Origin: Oxytricha trifallax
Taxonomy: Eukaryota; Ciliophora; Spirotrichea; Sporadotrichida; Oxytrichidae
Assembly (NCBI GenBank): GCA_000711775.1
Contig: ARYC01000277.1
Span: 116,592-180,591 of the forward strand
Reading direction: 5' to 3'
Length of the DNA stretch: 64,000 nt
This document shows positions 11,220 to 23,563 of this stretch, piece by piece; within the stretch, counting starts at the first letter, position 1; each line of letters starts with the position of its first letter. The notes beneath the pieces were generated by a model. That model was not told where the DNA came from. It searched no databases and saw nothing but the letters and a program-made list of their open reading frames with translations. Position numbers and translations under genes: made by a program.

Positions 11220-11990
11220 TATTGTTCCTTATCTCTTTTCCCTCTTTCCGTTCCTCTAAAATTTTATTTGTGTTGTTTTCATAATCTGAATAAGAAAATG
11301 TCATCTAGTTCAACTTCTTTTTTTTAGTTACCCTTCTGCATGATGAGCCTTGCCTAAGTATAGAGAGAGCTCGACCTTTACGCTCAATATTAAATTTAAT
11401 CGAATAATCTTTTCATGCTTGAGATAGTAGGGTTTTTCTAAAGATAATCCAAGAACTCATTGCTAATTAAATTTTATTTTGGTAATCTGTTAATTGTGTT
11501 CCAGAAACTCTTAATTATTATTGATCTTAGACTATCCTCTATAAATAATTGTGTCAAAGAGTGCCTAATATTCCAAAGAAAAAGTTTCGATCAGGTAGTT
11601 CGTTGGCATCATCATATGTATTTAGGTACTTTTTAAGATCCTCGTCCTCTTTTAATTCATCCCATACTCGCTTAAGACTAAGTTCAGGGAAAAAGGGGAC
11701 ATTAAAATTTTGGCACCCTTCACAACATCCCTGAGAAATCTCATCGTGCATTGCTTATATGGAGGCATGAACATATTGCCTAATAGTATTTATGAGTTTA
11801 AAGCTTACTCTAAAACTTTAGATAATTAAACCAGTCAGATTTGCTGCTTAATTAACCTTCTATCTATCGTGATGGAATTTGTGTATTTAGTTAGGTGTCA
11901 TTTTGATTATTTTAAGTAACTTCCATTTTTTTATTGATAAAGTACTTTTATTAATTATTTATCATAGTTTCACTTTCACATTTCTCTTAA
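11220..11990 (-). pseudogene. TBE 22-kDa-type protein relic
   Basis: The minus strand contains ELPDRNFFFGILGTL, matching VPERNFFFGVLGTI in the complete TBE 22-kDa gene (54287-54825), preceded by an acidic helix (VWDELKEDEDLKKYLN). Farther on, SSWI aligns with SSAWLEELKKHPYLS. A TGA follows directly after GTL. The position between the transposase relic (plus) and the zinc finger-kinase relic (plus) reproduces the TBE gene order. The molecular role of this protein in TBEs is not known to me. Confidence 0.65.
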
Positions 11991-12182
11991 AAAGCCTAAT
12001 TCTTCATTTCTTAGATTTTTTTATTAACTATAAATTCGATTGATCTTCAAAAAGCGTTCGCTTAAATTTTCTAAGTATATTAACTTAGTTGCAAATGTTA
12101 GTTAATCAAGGATTTCTAATTTTTTTAATGAGGCTTATATTAGGAACACAAATATTTTATAATAATGTTCTCCGAAAAATAT

Positions 12183-12213
12183 AAATGTCCTTAGGAAGTC
12201 CCTAAGGACATTT
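12183..12213. other. Perfect 13-bp-stem hairpin beside a GGGGTTTGGGGGTTT run
   Basis: AAATGTCCTTAGG, a 5-nt loop, then its exact complement, followed at 12216-12231 by a G-rich telomere-like run. It lies between the 22-kDa and kinase relics of the decayed TBE. No function can be assigned. Confidence 0.4.
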
Positions 12214-12479
12214 GAGAGGGGTTTGGGGGTTTGAAATTAAGATTCTGTGGATTTTTTAGATTTCAAGATATTATAATGTTATTGAATTTTAGTTTTTATC
12301 TTTGTACTCAAATTTAAGTTCCCTGACTATTTTTATCATATTATATAGTAAAAATAAGATTAACATTAAATACTAAGAATATATTAAAATTGTGACTATT
12401 ATAATCTTTATAATTTTAAGTTATTAAATAGTAAATGGAACGCAAAATTTAAGGAATCAAGTATTGTTGTTCATCATTA

Positions 12480-13930
12480 AGTAGTATCAATTCAAGGGAT
12501 GAATGCGAATCCTCTGTCATATAACTTTTTAATTTCTCTAATGAAAATGGTAATAACCTAATTAATAAATACTGACTTAATAGAGAGATTTGAACAATCT
12601 TAAAAAGACGGTGTTTAAATTATGTAAAGTGAGAAAAATTCATTCAAACTTCAATCAACTTAAAGCTACACTTGCACTATTTGTGGCATAGTCTTAACTA
12701 AGAAATAATACACGAGACATATAAAAACACATTCTAGAAAATAAGGAAGTTTTGCTCATTTGAAAAACAAAAATGGTTACGCGTGCAAGGTTTTTCATCA
12801 AAATATTGATGACCGGTACCCAACTACAAAATTAAAAATGCACTTAATTACACACTCTTGATGCTGAGATTCTCAAAATATGATGTGCTCCGTTGGTAAC
12901 AACTTACTTATTTCTTATTTTACAAATATATTTAGCTTATTCAGTAATTAAAGGATTTAAAACATAAAAAAAGAAAACCTAAGAAATAAAAGAACTTGAC
13001 TATGATGGAAGTGAGGCACACAAAATGAAAGAGGGACATAATTAAAATGGACTTAAATTTAAAAACTATAACCAAATTTAGGATCAAAGAAATAAATCTT
13101 GGTAATCTACTATAAGAAATAAAAATCCCGAAGAAGCTGTTAATGGACTGGACTAGGACCTAAAAACTACATCAGTTTTGAATAAATAGTTAAACAAACG
13201 ACTTCACTAAATAATATGCTCATTGACCCATTTGAAGAATTGGTTGAGAGGAGACCATCTCTTGGTTATAATCAATTAGCCACACATCAAATCCTAAGCT
13301 TAAAGCAAGATGTGCTATATCGAGAAAGAATGCAGTGAAACATCTAATGGTTACTCAAATTTGGGTTAAACAAAAAAAAGCAGTTTGACTAAATAACGAA
13401 CGTTTATTTTAGTCCCACATATTTACTGATTTGGCTTAGTGGGTACGACTTTACTTTAGGAGATTTACTTAATATTTGACATAGAAGACTAGTAACGTGG
13501 AGGAGCATTTTAAGTGCAACTATTGCAGTGAGCCAACTGCACAATGTAGTTCATCTGTATTTAAAACCACAAAATATTAATATTAAACTCGACGATAGCT
13601 CTTACAGTACTCTGAGCAACTTTTTAAGAACTCAAATTTAAGGGGATGTTACAATTGATTGTGACTCAAATTTATATCCCTATATATATGGCTCAAATTA
13701 CTTGCAATAAATAATTTCTGAGCCTTGGAGAGATAACTATTCCCTACTTTTAATAGTTTTACATTCATTAGCTAAAGAGAAATTTCAAAGCGTGATAGAA
13801 AATGAAAAGTGTGTATAAGAGCTAGCAAAATAGCTTTTAATATTAGGAAAAATGAAAAATTTCAATGAAATTTTGGAAATACTGTCCACTGGTGCCACTA
13901 TCTTAATTTCAACTGCAAACTAAATCACAA
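12480..13930 (+). pseudogene. TBE zinc finger-kinase relic
   Basis: Two C2H2 fingers start it: YTCTICGIVLTKKQ...RHIKTH near 12665-12740, and a damaged second finger YACKVFHQN...MHLITHS with one Cys replaced by Phe, ending at a TGA near 12860. A degraded protein kinase domain follows: LHNVVHLYLKPQNINIKLDD near 13535-13595 is the catalytic-loop region (His-Arg-Asp changed to His-Leu-Tyr), and YIYGSNYLQQIISEPWRDNY corresponds to the stretch after the activation loop. The same finger-then-kinase order is seen in the complete TBE at 52494-53721. Lost catalytic residues and TGA stops make it dead. Confidence 0.65.
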
Positions 13931-13939
13931 ACATTTTAG

Positions 13940-15655
13940 AAAAATATATTATTAATTGTTTATGATATTTATAATTTCCCAAATTCTTCAATAAATTATT
14001 CTTATGATTTCATAATTTTGTTAATTAAAAGTCTAATTTCATTATATAATTATTATATATTATTTATTATTTTATATAGACGAAAACTTCTTCACTACAA
14101 TGGTACTGAGGTGAATAGGGTGCATTGTAAATTATATTTCACCATTTCTATTAGAAAAACTGTTAAACTTGTCTTGACCTATGTACTCTAAGTTTTTCCA
14201 TTGAAAATTTAAATTTTTTTTTCTATTTTTAAAATTGTAGAGTTATACAAAGCGCTATAAAACTTTTTGTGTATTAATTAAATTTTCTGATTTCTTTGGT
14301 ATGAGATACAATGAATCAAAGCTAAAATTTTAAACCTTACCCAGTATTATTATAATTTTATATTATCATATTTGTTAGTCCAGACCCTATTCTTGAGAGA
14401 GAATGGTTGGAATGAACTATCATCAAAATATATTATCTTTGTATTTTAATTGCTAGATCTAAATAACTGTGAAAGCTAAAGCACTCTCTCTTGAATTATT
14501 TATATTTATTTTTATTGTGTGATGAGACAACGTTTTTTATTTATCTATATTTAATTCCAAGTTGTTTACAAATTCTCTTTATGAATGTGACCCTCTTCAC
14601 TATTCCAGCATTTTTTAATTATATTTTGGTTAAATCTTTAATCATTTGTTAAATTCTACATTTTTATTATTAAATTTAAGATTTTATGTTCTAGAGTTAA
14701 ATTATAAAATATTTTATCTCTACTTTGGAAAAACTTAATTTTTGTTGATTTTCCTTAAGCAGATCAATCTCTCAACATGCATTTTTAGTCTTAACATTTC
14801 TAATATAAATTTGTAAGAGAAATAAACAAGACTGTCTTAGGTAGAAGATTATTAATTAAACCTGCGTCTAAGAATTTTATTTATTTAGACTAAGTTGCTG
14901 ATATGTTTTCAATTATTATTATAGTTATTTTATTAAAATATTTCTATAATAATTTTTATAGCCGATTTGGATTTTACATATTGATATACACTAATTGTTT
15001 CATAAAATTCTAAATATCTAAGCCAAATAGTTGATAATTAAGTTCTTTAAAATTAATATGTTTTTTTAAATGTCAATGATCTTAGGGTTTTTAAGTGTTT
15101 ATAAGTGATTAAAAATTTATATTAAGTCATAAACTTCATTTTAAATCTATTTTTGTATTTCATTTCATTGCTATATTTCCTGTATTATTTCTTAAAAATT
15201 CTTAGTCATATAGTTGTCCTATTTTTCTGTTTTAAGAGTCAGAAGTAAAATTTACTTATTACAAAATAATCAAAATATTATAAATAAGATTATTTGAAGT
15301 TGAAATGTACATGACCGTCAGGTATTTGTTCAATTCTCTTACTCAAATTTTTAATTAATTGCATTTGAGATTAAGTAATATGTCTAACATTTTATAAGAT
15401 TTCTGTAATGTTCCAAGGCTTAGTGATTTAAGATAAATCTCTTATAATACACAAATAGAAGTTAATATGAAGTGTTATTATGTCTTAAATCAAATAAGGT
15501 ATATAGACAGTATTATACTATAAATTGTTAATATGTAAAGATATTAATCTAAGTATTTTTCTTTAAAATACAGTCTATCACTATTCTCTTTATCAAGAAT
15601 GATTGGTTTACCGCTATAGCTTGCTTTTATTTTTTGGAAAAATACTCATGTAAAC
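13940..15655. other. AT-rich stretch, no gene seen
   Basis: No coding block or repeat that I can support. Probably includes the eroded right end of the preceding TBE. Confidence 0.45.
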
Positions 15656-15658
15656 ATT

Positions 15659-16084
15659 CGGGGGAGGAAGTTTCCTGCTTGCAGTTTCTCGCCCCCACGG
15701 AAGTTTCCTGCCACTTCGGTAGTTTCCTGCCCCAAAATTAAATTTTATATTTTTTGGCAATAAAAAATAGAAACACATAAATCCCAATTTGAATTACCAT
15801 TACCTTATACCAAACAACTTTTAATAGCGTACAACCAACAAGGATTATATTTATTCTTTGTCATATTATGTATTAAAACTAATGTTAAACTAATTGCTTT
15901 TGTATAATAGTTAATGTGACTTACATTAAAATTCGAATTTTTTATTTAGGTAGAAATTATATTGGATGCTAGATTATAAATAACAAGATCATAAGTGATG
16001 ATAAAGATATTAGAAATTTATAAAAATTACATATCTTTATGTATGGAAAACTTCCGTTGGGGGCAGGAAGTTTACCCCCCCCCC
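15659..16084. mobile_element. Small GGAAGTTTCCTGC element I with 7-bp duplication
   Basis: The left end starts GGGGGAGGAAGTTTCCTGC and carries three spaced GGAAGTTTCCTGC copies to about 15735. The right end has the inverted counterpart (CTTCCGTTGGGGGCAGGAAG then a C-run). AAACATT lies directly outside both ends (15652-15658 and 16085-16091). Interior AT-rich with no ORF. It resembles a non-autonomous foldback or MITE-like element. A relative lies at 23564-24057. Confidence 0.6.
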
Positions 16085-16091
16085 AAACATT

Positions 16092-17385
16092 TTATATATC
16101 ATTGGAATTCAAGATTAATTGTAAGTGTATTATGTGGAGTTATTTTATCATGAGAACAATCAATATAGGGAATATGATTATCTCCTTTCTATGAAAAAAG
16201 TGCTTTCAGTATGATGCTTTAAGATTTAATATTTTCATTTCGTTGACCTTAGAAGTATTTGTACTATCTTTTTAAAGGCACTGTGATCTTCTGCCAAATA
16301 TTCTAAAATTACTCTGCAAGGTATTGCAATATGTGGTTAAAGAAGATTATGAGTGATAGTGAATTCTTCATTTTGAGGATGGTATAGTTGTATTTTATCG
16401 CTAATGCTCCCTCAGATCATGAAAGTAGTCGTTAGAGTTAAAAATAAATTAAGAGCAGACTAGAGAAGAAAGCATTTTACTAAATTTCATCGATTAGCTT
16501 ATTATTATAAAACATGGGAGCTTATAATTTTAATTATTTATAAGTCTGAATTTTTTAAGATTTTCAAAGATTTATAAGGCCTTGTTGGAATATTATTAGA
16601 AGAAGTTATTGTATTTGACATTTTTTCAAAACCACTAAATCAAAAATTATAGAAACTTAGCATTATAAAAAATAATAAAAATCTATCTCTTCTCTATATA
16701 AACACTTTTGGATTTTATAAAATTAAAAATATCATCTTTATAACTTGTTTTTTTTCTTCACGCTGACGTTATTATTAGTTGTTAATGTCAACGCATAATT
16801 CTTAATATCTTATAAATTCTTCTGAAAACAATTTCAAAGAGCAGTTCTTCCCTTTACGCAATGTAATTTTGTTAATAAAGTGAATAGGCAACATTGATAT
16901 ATTGCCTTAGAATTTATCTAGATTACTTAATTATTAAAAATATAGCAATTACCTTACCTAAAACCAAGTAAGTATCTTGATGGAGTTTTCTTTTGGCTTA
17001 AATCCTAATAACAAATACTCTTTTTTCTTGTTTTGATCTTATTGGATAATATTTGTCATTTTATTATCAATTTCTCACTATAATTATAATTAAAATAAGC
17101 GTTTATCTTTTATGCTAATAATTTTTATAAATATATTAACTCTTATTACACTATATAGAGAATGTTACCAAAATAATCTAATAAAATTAAGAATATATTG
17201 CTTGATAATAAAATAGTTTATTTAGATGGTAAATTCTTAATATTTATGATTTATAATAGGAAATTAATTAATTGAATAAAAAACTTAATATATTATAAGG
17301 TATTCTAACTAATCAGAAGCAGGTGGACCAACAGCACTCACATACAATGTAAGTTTCAAAAAAGATATATTAAAAGTTTTTTTTA
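16092..17385. other. AT-rich stretch, at most a weak coding trace
   Basis: A plus-strand stretch near 16330-16530 reads CNMWLKKIMSDSEFFILRMV with one TGA, but nothing confirms it. The rest is featureless. Confidence 0.3.
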
Positions 17386-17387
17386 GC

Positions 17388-17575
17388 GGTCCTACCTGGT
17401 AGGACCTGGGTTGTCAGCTGACTGATGCTTCGCAAGGCTACACTTGGAGGGACAGGGGAGTGACTAGGATGAGGATGAGGATGACGAGGAAGAAGAAGAT
17501 GAAACTGCTTTTAATCATGTTTCCATTTTTGATAAGTTTAATAAGTATTTGTATTTAGTTTAATAGATTAATTAT
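17388..17575 (+). pseudogene. Acidic-tract coding fragment with an upstream hairpin
   Basis: A GGTCCTAC/GTAGGACC hairpin at 17388-17406 precedes a GC-richer stretch. It reads on the plus strand as LEGQGSDQDEDEDDEEEED followed by TAFNHVSIFDKFNKYLYLVQ before the DNA becomes AT-rich. Runs of Asp/Glu like this are common at protein termini, but the repeat GATGAG could equally be a simple repeat. No family recognised. Confidence 0.3.
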
Positions 17576-17739
17576 AAATTTAAAGTTTTCTTATATTAAA
17601 TTCTTAATATTGTTGAAATAAATAATCTAGTTTATTTATTGAGTCTTATTAGCACCATTGAATATTTCACCATGTAATTACTATTGTATCTTATCTTTTT
17701 TACTTTTTAAATCATCCTAAATAGAAATATAAAAAGAAA

Positions 17740-17975
17740 TAAGCTTTATAATAAGAGCTGTTTTTTAGTGTCATTGGCATCTAAGATTATGCCAAGGAAG
17801 CTATCTTCAAGTAAAGCAGTATCTTCAAAGGTGCCATCAACATTTCACTTGACGATTTATTCGCTGGTATTCTTCTCAGTAGCACTTCCCTATAAAAAGA
17901 TCCTGGCCTTGCAAGCTACATCAATTTACACATTTAGTTATTTATTATCAACAAACATAAAGTTGAAGTCATAAT
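17740..17975 (-). pseudogene. Minus-strand coding fragment, unknown
   Basis: Minus strand reads FNFMFVDNKQLNVQIDVACK, then ARIFLQGSATEKNTSEQIVK, a TGA, then NVDGTFEDTALLEDSFLGII in the same frame. Composition is clearly protein-like on both sides of the TGA. Together with 18060-18310 and 19060-19520 it may form one broken minus-strand gene. Function unknown. Confidence 0.35.
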
Positions 17976-18059
17976 AAATTAAAAGCCTATCTAATGCTAT
18001 ATAATATAGTAATAATATAAATATAAAAATAATATATTTAAAACATAATAAATCTTTAA

Positions 18060-18310
18060 GTTATTCGTGAATTACTTTAGTCTGCTTTGATGAGGTCATC
18101 TTGCTAATGTAAATAGTCAGACTGACCTGCAAGCAATAATCTAGATTAATTGATGACTCTCTTTCTGCTAGAAGTTAGTTGCCTCTCATTCACTGCTTGA
18201 ATCTCTCCACTTTCTATCTCATCTGATTTCTCACTTAAGCAAGCAGCAGACTACACGATATCAGTAAGGGCGTGCCTAACTTTATCTCTGATGACTGAAT
18301 CACTCAGCCA
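18060..18310 (-). pseudogene. Minus-strand coding fragment, unknown
   Basis: An uninterrupted minus-strand frame of about 80 codons reads LSDSVIRDKVRHALTDIVQS, continuing with SDEIESGEIQAVNERQLTSS and a Gln-rich end. GC content is higher than in the flanks. It could be an exon or gene segment. No start codon or family recognised. Confidence 0.4.
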
Positions 18311-18319
18311 AATGCTTAA

Positions 18320-19050
18320 TTTAAGTTATAATAAGTACCTGAGTATATATTTTATAGAAATAGCTAAGTAGTATTAAATTAATCATTTGATTTCTTAATG
18401 GGAAGACATTAACCTTAACCGTGATTTAACAGAGATAGGCCTTAGTGAAGTCATTTTTGCTCACATGATTACTTCAATTTTATACTAGAAATTACCGATA
18501 AGTAGTTATCAAATAATGATGAGATGTATACCTAAAATATTGCCTCATTATTTCTAACTAAATTTTATACATTCCCTTTTAATATAATAATTAATTATAT
18601 TATTATGGGACCTGATATTAAATAATTTATTTATATTAAATAAAATAAATTAGAAGAGAAATTAAAATATTATTTTAATGATCATATCACATATAAATTA
18701 ATTATGGGAAATTGATAGAGGAGTAATTCAATCAATTTTCCACTAAAAAATAATAATTTACTGATTATAATATATATATATATTTTAACTTTATTTTAAA
18801 TTGGTGTTTAAATTAATTACTCTAAGTATATATATATATTAAGAGAAACTATCACTCTTCTTTCCATTTATATTGCAGCTGTTTTATGATTTTGTTAAGG
18901 ACAAATATAAAAGATACATTTGATATGGTAAAATTTTTAGAATTGATAACAAAATAAATATTCAAATACATTTGCTAGGTTTGGATTATATATAAAAGAA
19001 TATTCCTCTACATAAAAGGAAAATAAACCTTCAAACCTTTTCAGAAGTGA
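18320..19050. other. AT-rich spacer
   Basis: Highly A/T-biased with TATATA runs near 18770-18840. No gene seen. Confidence 0.45.
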
Positions 19051-19059
19051 TGTTATTTT

Positions 19060-19520
19060 ACTGGAATTAGTTGTTTAATTTCATGAAACATTTTATTTAA
19101 CAAGAATAAGGTAATCTTCTTTTAGGTAAAGTATTTCTTATTCTGAATGAAATTCTTTAGTGAGTGTCATGATTGAGTTAACTCTGTCATTTCATCCAGG
19201 TTTGCTCATTCACAACAATCAACTTCATACTCCTTCTTATTCACTAAATAATATCAAGCTATATACATGCCTGTAGTAGCTGAAAGTTCGAGGTCTAGCT
19301 AATCTTCTGCAAATATCACTTTGATATTTCATTCTCCCCTTCGTGCGTCTCAATTAATTCTTATTATTTTTATTAAGTTAATTAAGAATTCTTAAATTAC
19401 TTGTTGACTTTTTCTTTCGTCTTGTCAAGCTAAGTTGTTGATCAATATTTTATTCCCACAAGCTTGGCCATCAGAGAGTTGTCGGCTAAGTTGAGCTCTG
19501 GAGAGTGGAAACTTTCTGGA
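19060..19520 (-). pseudogene. Minus-strand coding remnant with TGA interruptions
   Basis: The minus strand reads SPELNLADNSLMAKLVGIKY, TGA, STTQLDKTKEKVNKQFKNSQ and onward. A neighbouring frame then gives VIFAEDQLDLELSATTGMYI, with two further in-frame TGA codons. Coherent protein-like sequence with stops and one frame change suggests a decayed gene. No family recognised. Confidence 0.35.
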
Positions 19521-19699
19521 AGATAAAGAAATTTATGAGAAAATATCAGAAGCAAACAAATAATTTTCCCCAGAATTTTGTGTATATAGATCCTTTTTTA
19601 AATTAAGATTGTATAAAGCGCTAATTAAGACTATTTAATTAATATTTAAGTTTAAATTAAAATTTTTGCCGCCACATTAAATTACAAAGCCTTGACATT

Positions 19700-22350
19700 A
19701 TGCTTAGCCAAGAAGAAAGTAAATTATTCGAAGCATCCATCAAAGACATTGAGTCCTTAGAAGTGAAACAGATTGATACTCTTATTGATAAAAAAAACAG
19801 GGTACCACCAAGTGGACACTCCAGCATTTTAAATGGACTCTTAAGATAACAGTGTCGATCTCTTGAACAGAAAGAAAAGGTCGCAAGTCTATATATGAGG
19901 GGGTCGAGCACCCTGAACTTATAGAGATAGCAAAACTTATCCTTCCTATGACAAATTATGATATCGATTAGTTGCTCGAACAAGAAGAGTTCAAAATTAA
20001 AAGGAACTCAAAGGACCTGCCAAGGTTCATAAGTAGGTTTATATTAAATTATACGTCCAAGAACCACTCCAAATCAATGAAAGCAAAGTCTCTAAAGGGC
20101 TTTGATAGTACCAATAGACTACAGCCAAATGGGTATCATGTTCCTAAGAATTAACAAGACTGAAGGATGTACTCAATGCTTAGTCCTCACTTACTCTACA
20201 GGCAAACTATGGCGCTAAAATTTAATCTGAAATCACTCCTAATTACCTCAGGTAATATATGCTACTTAAGCCATAGGAGCGATATGAATTAATAGAAAAA
20301 ATATGTAAAAGGAACAGCTAGAGTCTGCTAGAATTCTTGATTAACGTGAAAACTACTTGTTCCTCCAATTTTTTATGACGGTATTTTCGGACTTATCCAT
20401 GAGCTAAACTTAAGCTCCAAGGTGGATCTTCAAATAAAGACTCGTCTCTTTGTTTAATTCCTTTTATACTACAGAAATGAAATAATTAAGATCAATGGAG
20501 ATATATTGAAAAATTCCATGACTCTTCTTGCTTAAAAGCCGAATTATGAGTAGGTCTTAGGCTTAGCCAACTACATTTTCATTAATGAGGTCGAAGAGTT
20601 ATCCAAGCTACAAGAAGAGTTAGTCTTACTAGACAGTAAAAACATTGGAATAATTCCACTTATGAGTGGAAATTCTGCTCAATTCAAAATTGACCCTCAA
20701 GTAATCAGACTACTCCCAAATTCCCTGCAGTGTTTGAACAAGCCATTTATTTATTTACTGAAGTAAGATCATGGGTTGCGTTTGATAAGAGAGATACCAA
20801 TTAATGTAGTTGGAGATTTTCTCTAAATATGTGCACTAAGTAAGTCAAAAACTATCATGACTTAGATAAAATGATAAGCCATATCGGCGATATTTTCATT
20901 AAAAAATGGGACTATCATGACTAAACTGATTTCTCATTGCTAATTGCTTAATTTTCAGTAGAGCTCAAGGAAAGAATCAAAACTGGATTGGGAGGCACCT
21001 TGAAATAATAAAAGTCGTGGAATAGATTGCCTTTATATAGCTTGAAAAGGGTATTAGGAGTCAGTCTGATATAATTGCTGATCTTATAAGTGGCAACAGC
21101 AGCTCTTTGCACAATCTTGAAGAACCCCAAGAAGGTTGACGACCTGACCGAATAGCAATTTTATAAAATGGTTGGAAAGTTTAAGAAGATGAACAAAAAC
21201 AATGATTAAGTCTATCAGTATTGTTGTTACTTATAAGAAAATTAGACTTCGAAGTAGCAATAACTTCAAAGATTACAAGATATTTTAGGATTTATTATTT
21301 AGCCCTGTAAAAGATTTGCATAAACTTCTCCCTGTTGAGCTGTAAACCGTATTAGTTCCTTAATTTCGGAATTGGAACGGAAAAACCTTATTGTGCTTCT
21401 ATTGCAATCCACTTAACTCTTGAAAGATTAAAGAGTACAATAATTCTTGGCAAGAATGATTACCTTGTATTGCGAGATGAAAAATGATTTTAATCAATAA
21501 TGATAAAGAAAAGTGGTTTAAATACAAACTATTATTAGCTTGAAGCAAAGCTAGGGGTTTACTAAATGACTCATAAGTATTTCGAAGCTCAACAAGATGT
21601 TGAAAGTTGCTAAGAGCTAATAAGCTTCTCCTCTATAATTATCCACGTGTATGATTTGTTGATGTTTGAAAGCAGTCCCTAATAAATGATCCAATCGATA
21701 TCGTATCTAAAGCAAGCAAGTCTAATGATAGATTTGAGTGCATCTACCCTATCTCAAAAAGAGGAAACATGCCTCGAGACTGATTTTAAGATTAAAGAAG
21801 TTAGATTCCCTTCGTTAAGCTCACTTAAAGTGAAAGAAAAATTCACTTATAAGACATGCTATTTCCATAATCCTAACAAGAGTACTGTAAGCATTTTTAC
21901 GAGGAATGCATGAAACAGACATTACTATCCCCAGTCATAATAGTTGCTTCATCCTCTTACTCACTTACAGAGTCATACTTCAGGAAATTCAAGGAGCTTC
22001 AGTTTTTTAGTATGAAAGGAATTAAAGGGTCTAAGGCTGATGCTTATTTGAAAGAGAAGTTTAATATTAAAAACAAACAATAAAAGGTATGGGGTGTTCT
22101 TTATAACGGAGCCTTAAGGAAGAGAGACGGATTTCCACTCGTCTCAGGAAATTGAGGACAATGGTAACTTGTACCTTATTATCTGCGATATCTTTTCCAA
22201 AAGGTCCACACAACAAATTATCGGAAGAGTTGGGAGACTTGAATAAAGGTTAATGGAGGCACATTCTCTGTATAAATGGCTGTTTGGATATCGTGGAGCA
22301 GACAATCTAATCCGGTAGAGTTCCTAGAGAATTAGAGAAATTATATAAAT
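19700..22350 (+). pseudogene. Large broken gene, helical protein of unknown family
   Basis: A plus-strand ATG at 19700 (MLSQEESKLFEASIKDIESL) begins a series of long open frames that together cover about 2.6 kb, using Gln-coded TAA/TAG freely. Blocks include KGFDSTNRLQPNGYHVPKN near 20100, KVDLQIKTRLFVQFLLYYRN near 20430, LPNSLQCLNKPFIYLLKQDH near 20720, LILQVATAALCTILKNPKKV near 21090, NRISSLISELERKNLIVLLL near 21350 and TCYFHNPNKSTVSIFTRNA ending near 21913. Frame changes or TGA codons occur about every 150-300 bp. The predominantly helical, Leu-rich character suggests a long repeat or scaffold protein, but I find no diagnostic motif. It could be a dead germline copy or a gene interrupted by small internally eliminated segments. 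Confidence 0.45.
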
Positions 22351-22359
22351 TTTCCAAAG

Positions 22360-22845
22360 AATGATTAAATAATCAAGAATAGTGGTTAATAATTTATTTA
22401 ATTGATATAATTAAATTTACATATGATAGTGTAAAGTGTAATTGAGAATAAATTCGTAATATATAAAATGAAGTATGCTCTTAATAAAAAGCATTAACAA
22501 TTTTTAAAATGTAAAAAGAATTTTAATTTATGCTAAACGTTCCAATTAATGTGAATATATGTTAATAATACTAATTATTATTGGATAAAATATTTAATAC
22601 GTGAATAAAGGATTATGAATGAAAATATTAAAGTTAATATATCTAAAAAGTAAGTTAATTTATATATACGAGCTAAGTCAAAAATAAAATTTAGACTTAG
22701 CTCGTCAATTATTTTAGATTTTTAAAAATATTATTATAAGATATCTAAGTTTTTGATTATTAATGATCGTCTACTTAAATATTCAAATTTTCTCTAAATG
22801 AAACTCATATTAGATTCTATAAACTTCAGATTATACTTTCCAAGA
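22360..22845. other. AT-rich spacer
   Basis: No gene seen. Contains a degenerate inverted stretch around GAGCTAAGTC/GACTTAGCTC near 22669-22705. Confidence 0.4.
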
Positions 22846-22849
22846 AGTA

Positions 22850-23480
22850 TTGATTGATTGGAAAGCTACAATCAACTTAACAAAACAGTCCAGAAAATGA
22901 GATTCAATCAGAGTAGCTTGAAGAGCCCCAGAGAGAAATAAGCGTCTTTGAGGATGAATTTGATAACGAGAAGATACCCCTCATTTAGTAGAGATATCAA
23001 TAAGAGAGCTATCAGAAAAAATTTTATAAGTCCAAAAAATGGAATCGAAAATCAATGCACTATGCTTAAAACTCAACAAAGTTCTATTGATATTGAAGAG
23101 GTTAAGATCATTAAATAGCAACTATAATTGGTTTTCCAATCTCTGCAAAATCTTAAGGGAGTTATAAAATTTGTTATAATAATGAAGTTGAAGCTCATTA
23201 AGCCTTGACAGTAAAACCTTAAATACCTGACAGTAAAAGAGGGAATAATGAAAAAGAGAAATACCTCAATAGAGATAAGAGAAAGGCTTAAGAACTGATA
23301 AAGGGATCAGCTACTAAACGAAAGAGAATTGAAAAAAACGTTCCAAAAACAGATTAATTTAGTCATTCTTTAAAACATTCTTAACAATTAAACACAAACC
23401 TCCTTACCAAGAGAGTGACAAGAAATTCTGTAAAGGGCTTATGATGTACAAGACGAGATGCAAACATATGAATATATAAG
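22850..23480 (+). pseudogene. Gln/Glu-rich coding fragment, unknown
   Basis: The plus strand reads ENEIQSEQLEEPQREISVFE followed by DEFDNEKIPLIQQRYQQESY and a Lys-rich stretch, then breaks down. A low-complexity, charged, Gln-rich protein; many of the Gln residues come from TAA/TAG. It may be the C-terminal part of the large gene to its left, separated by an AT-rich segment. Confidence 0.3.
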
Positions 23481-23563
23481 AAAGGCTTAACAAGAGTAAA
23501 TATTTATGTTTGATATAAAATTAATTATTTAATAAGACTTCCACCCACTTTTTTCTCATCATT

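Larger units (their letters stand above)
10530..13930. mobile_element. Decayed TBE transposon, inverse orientation
   Basis: Transposase (+), 22-kDa-type (-) and zinc finger-kinase (+) relics occur in exactly the order expected of a TBE turned round relative to 52141-56248. I could not identify surviving C4A4 terminal repeats on either side, so the true limits are uncertain and the bounds given cover the coding relics only. Confidence 0.65.

Noticed and set aside
19700..22350. Ubiquitin-ligase (UFD2/E4)-like protein
   Set aside because: Leu-rich helical blocks superficially resemble it, but no U-box or diagnostic motif is present.
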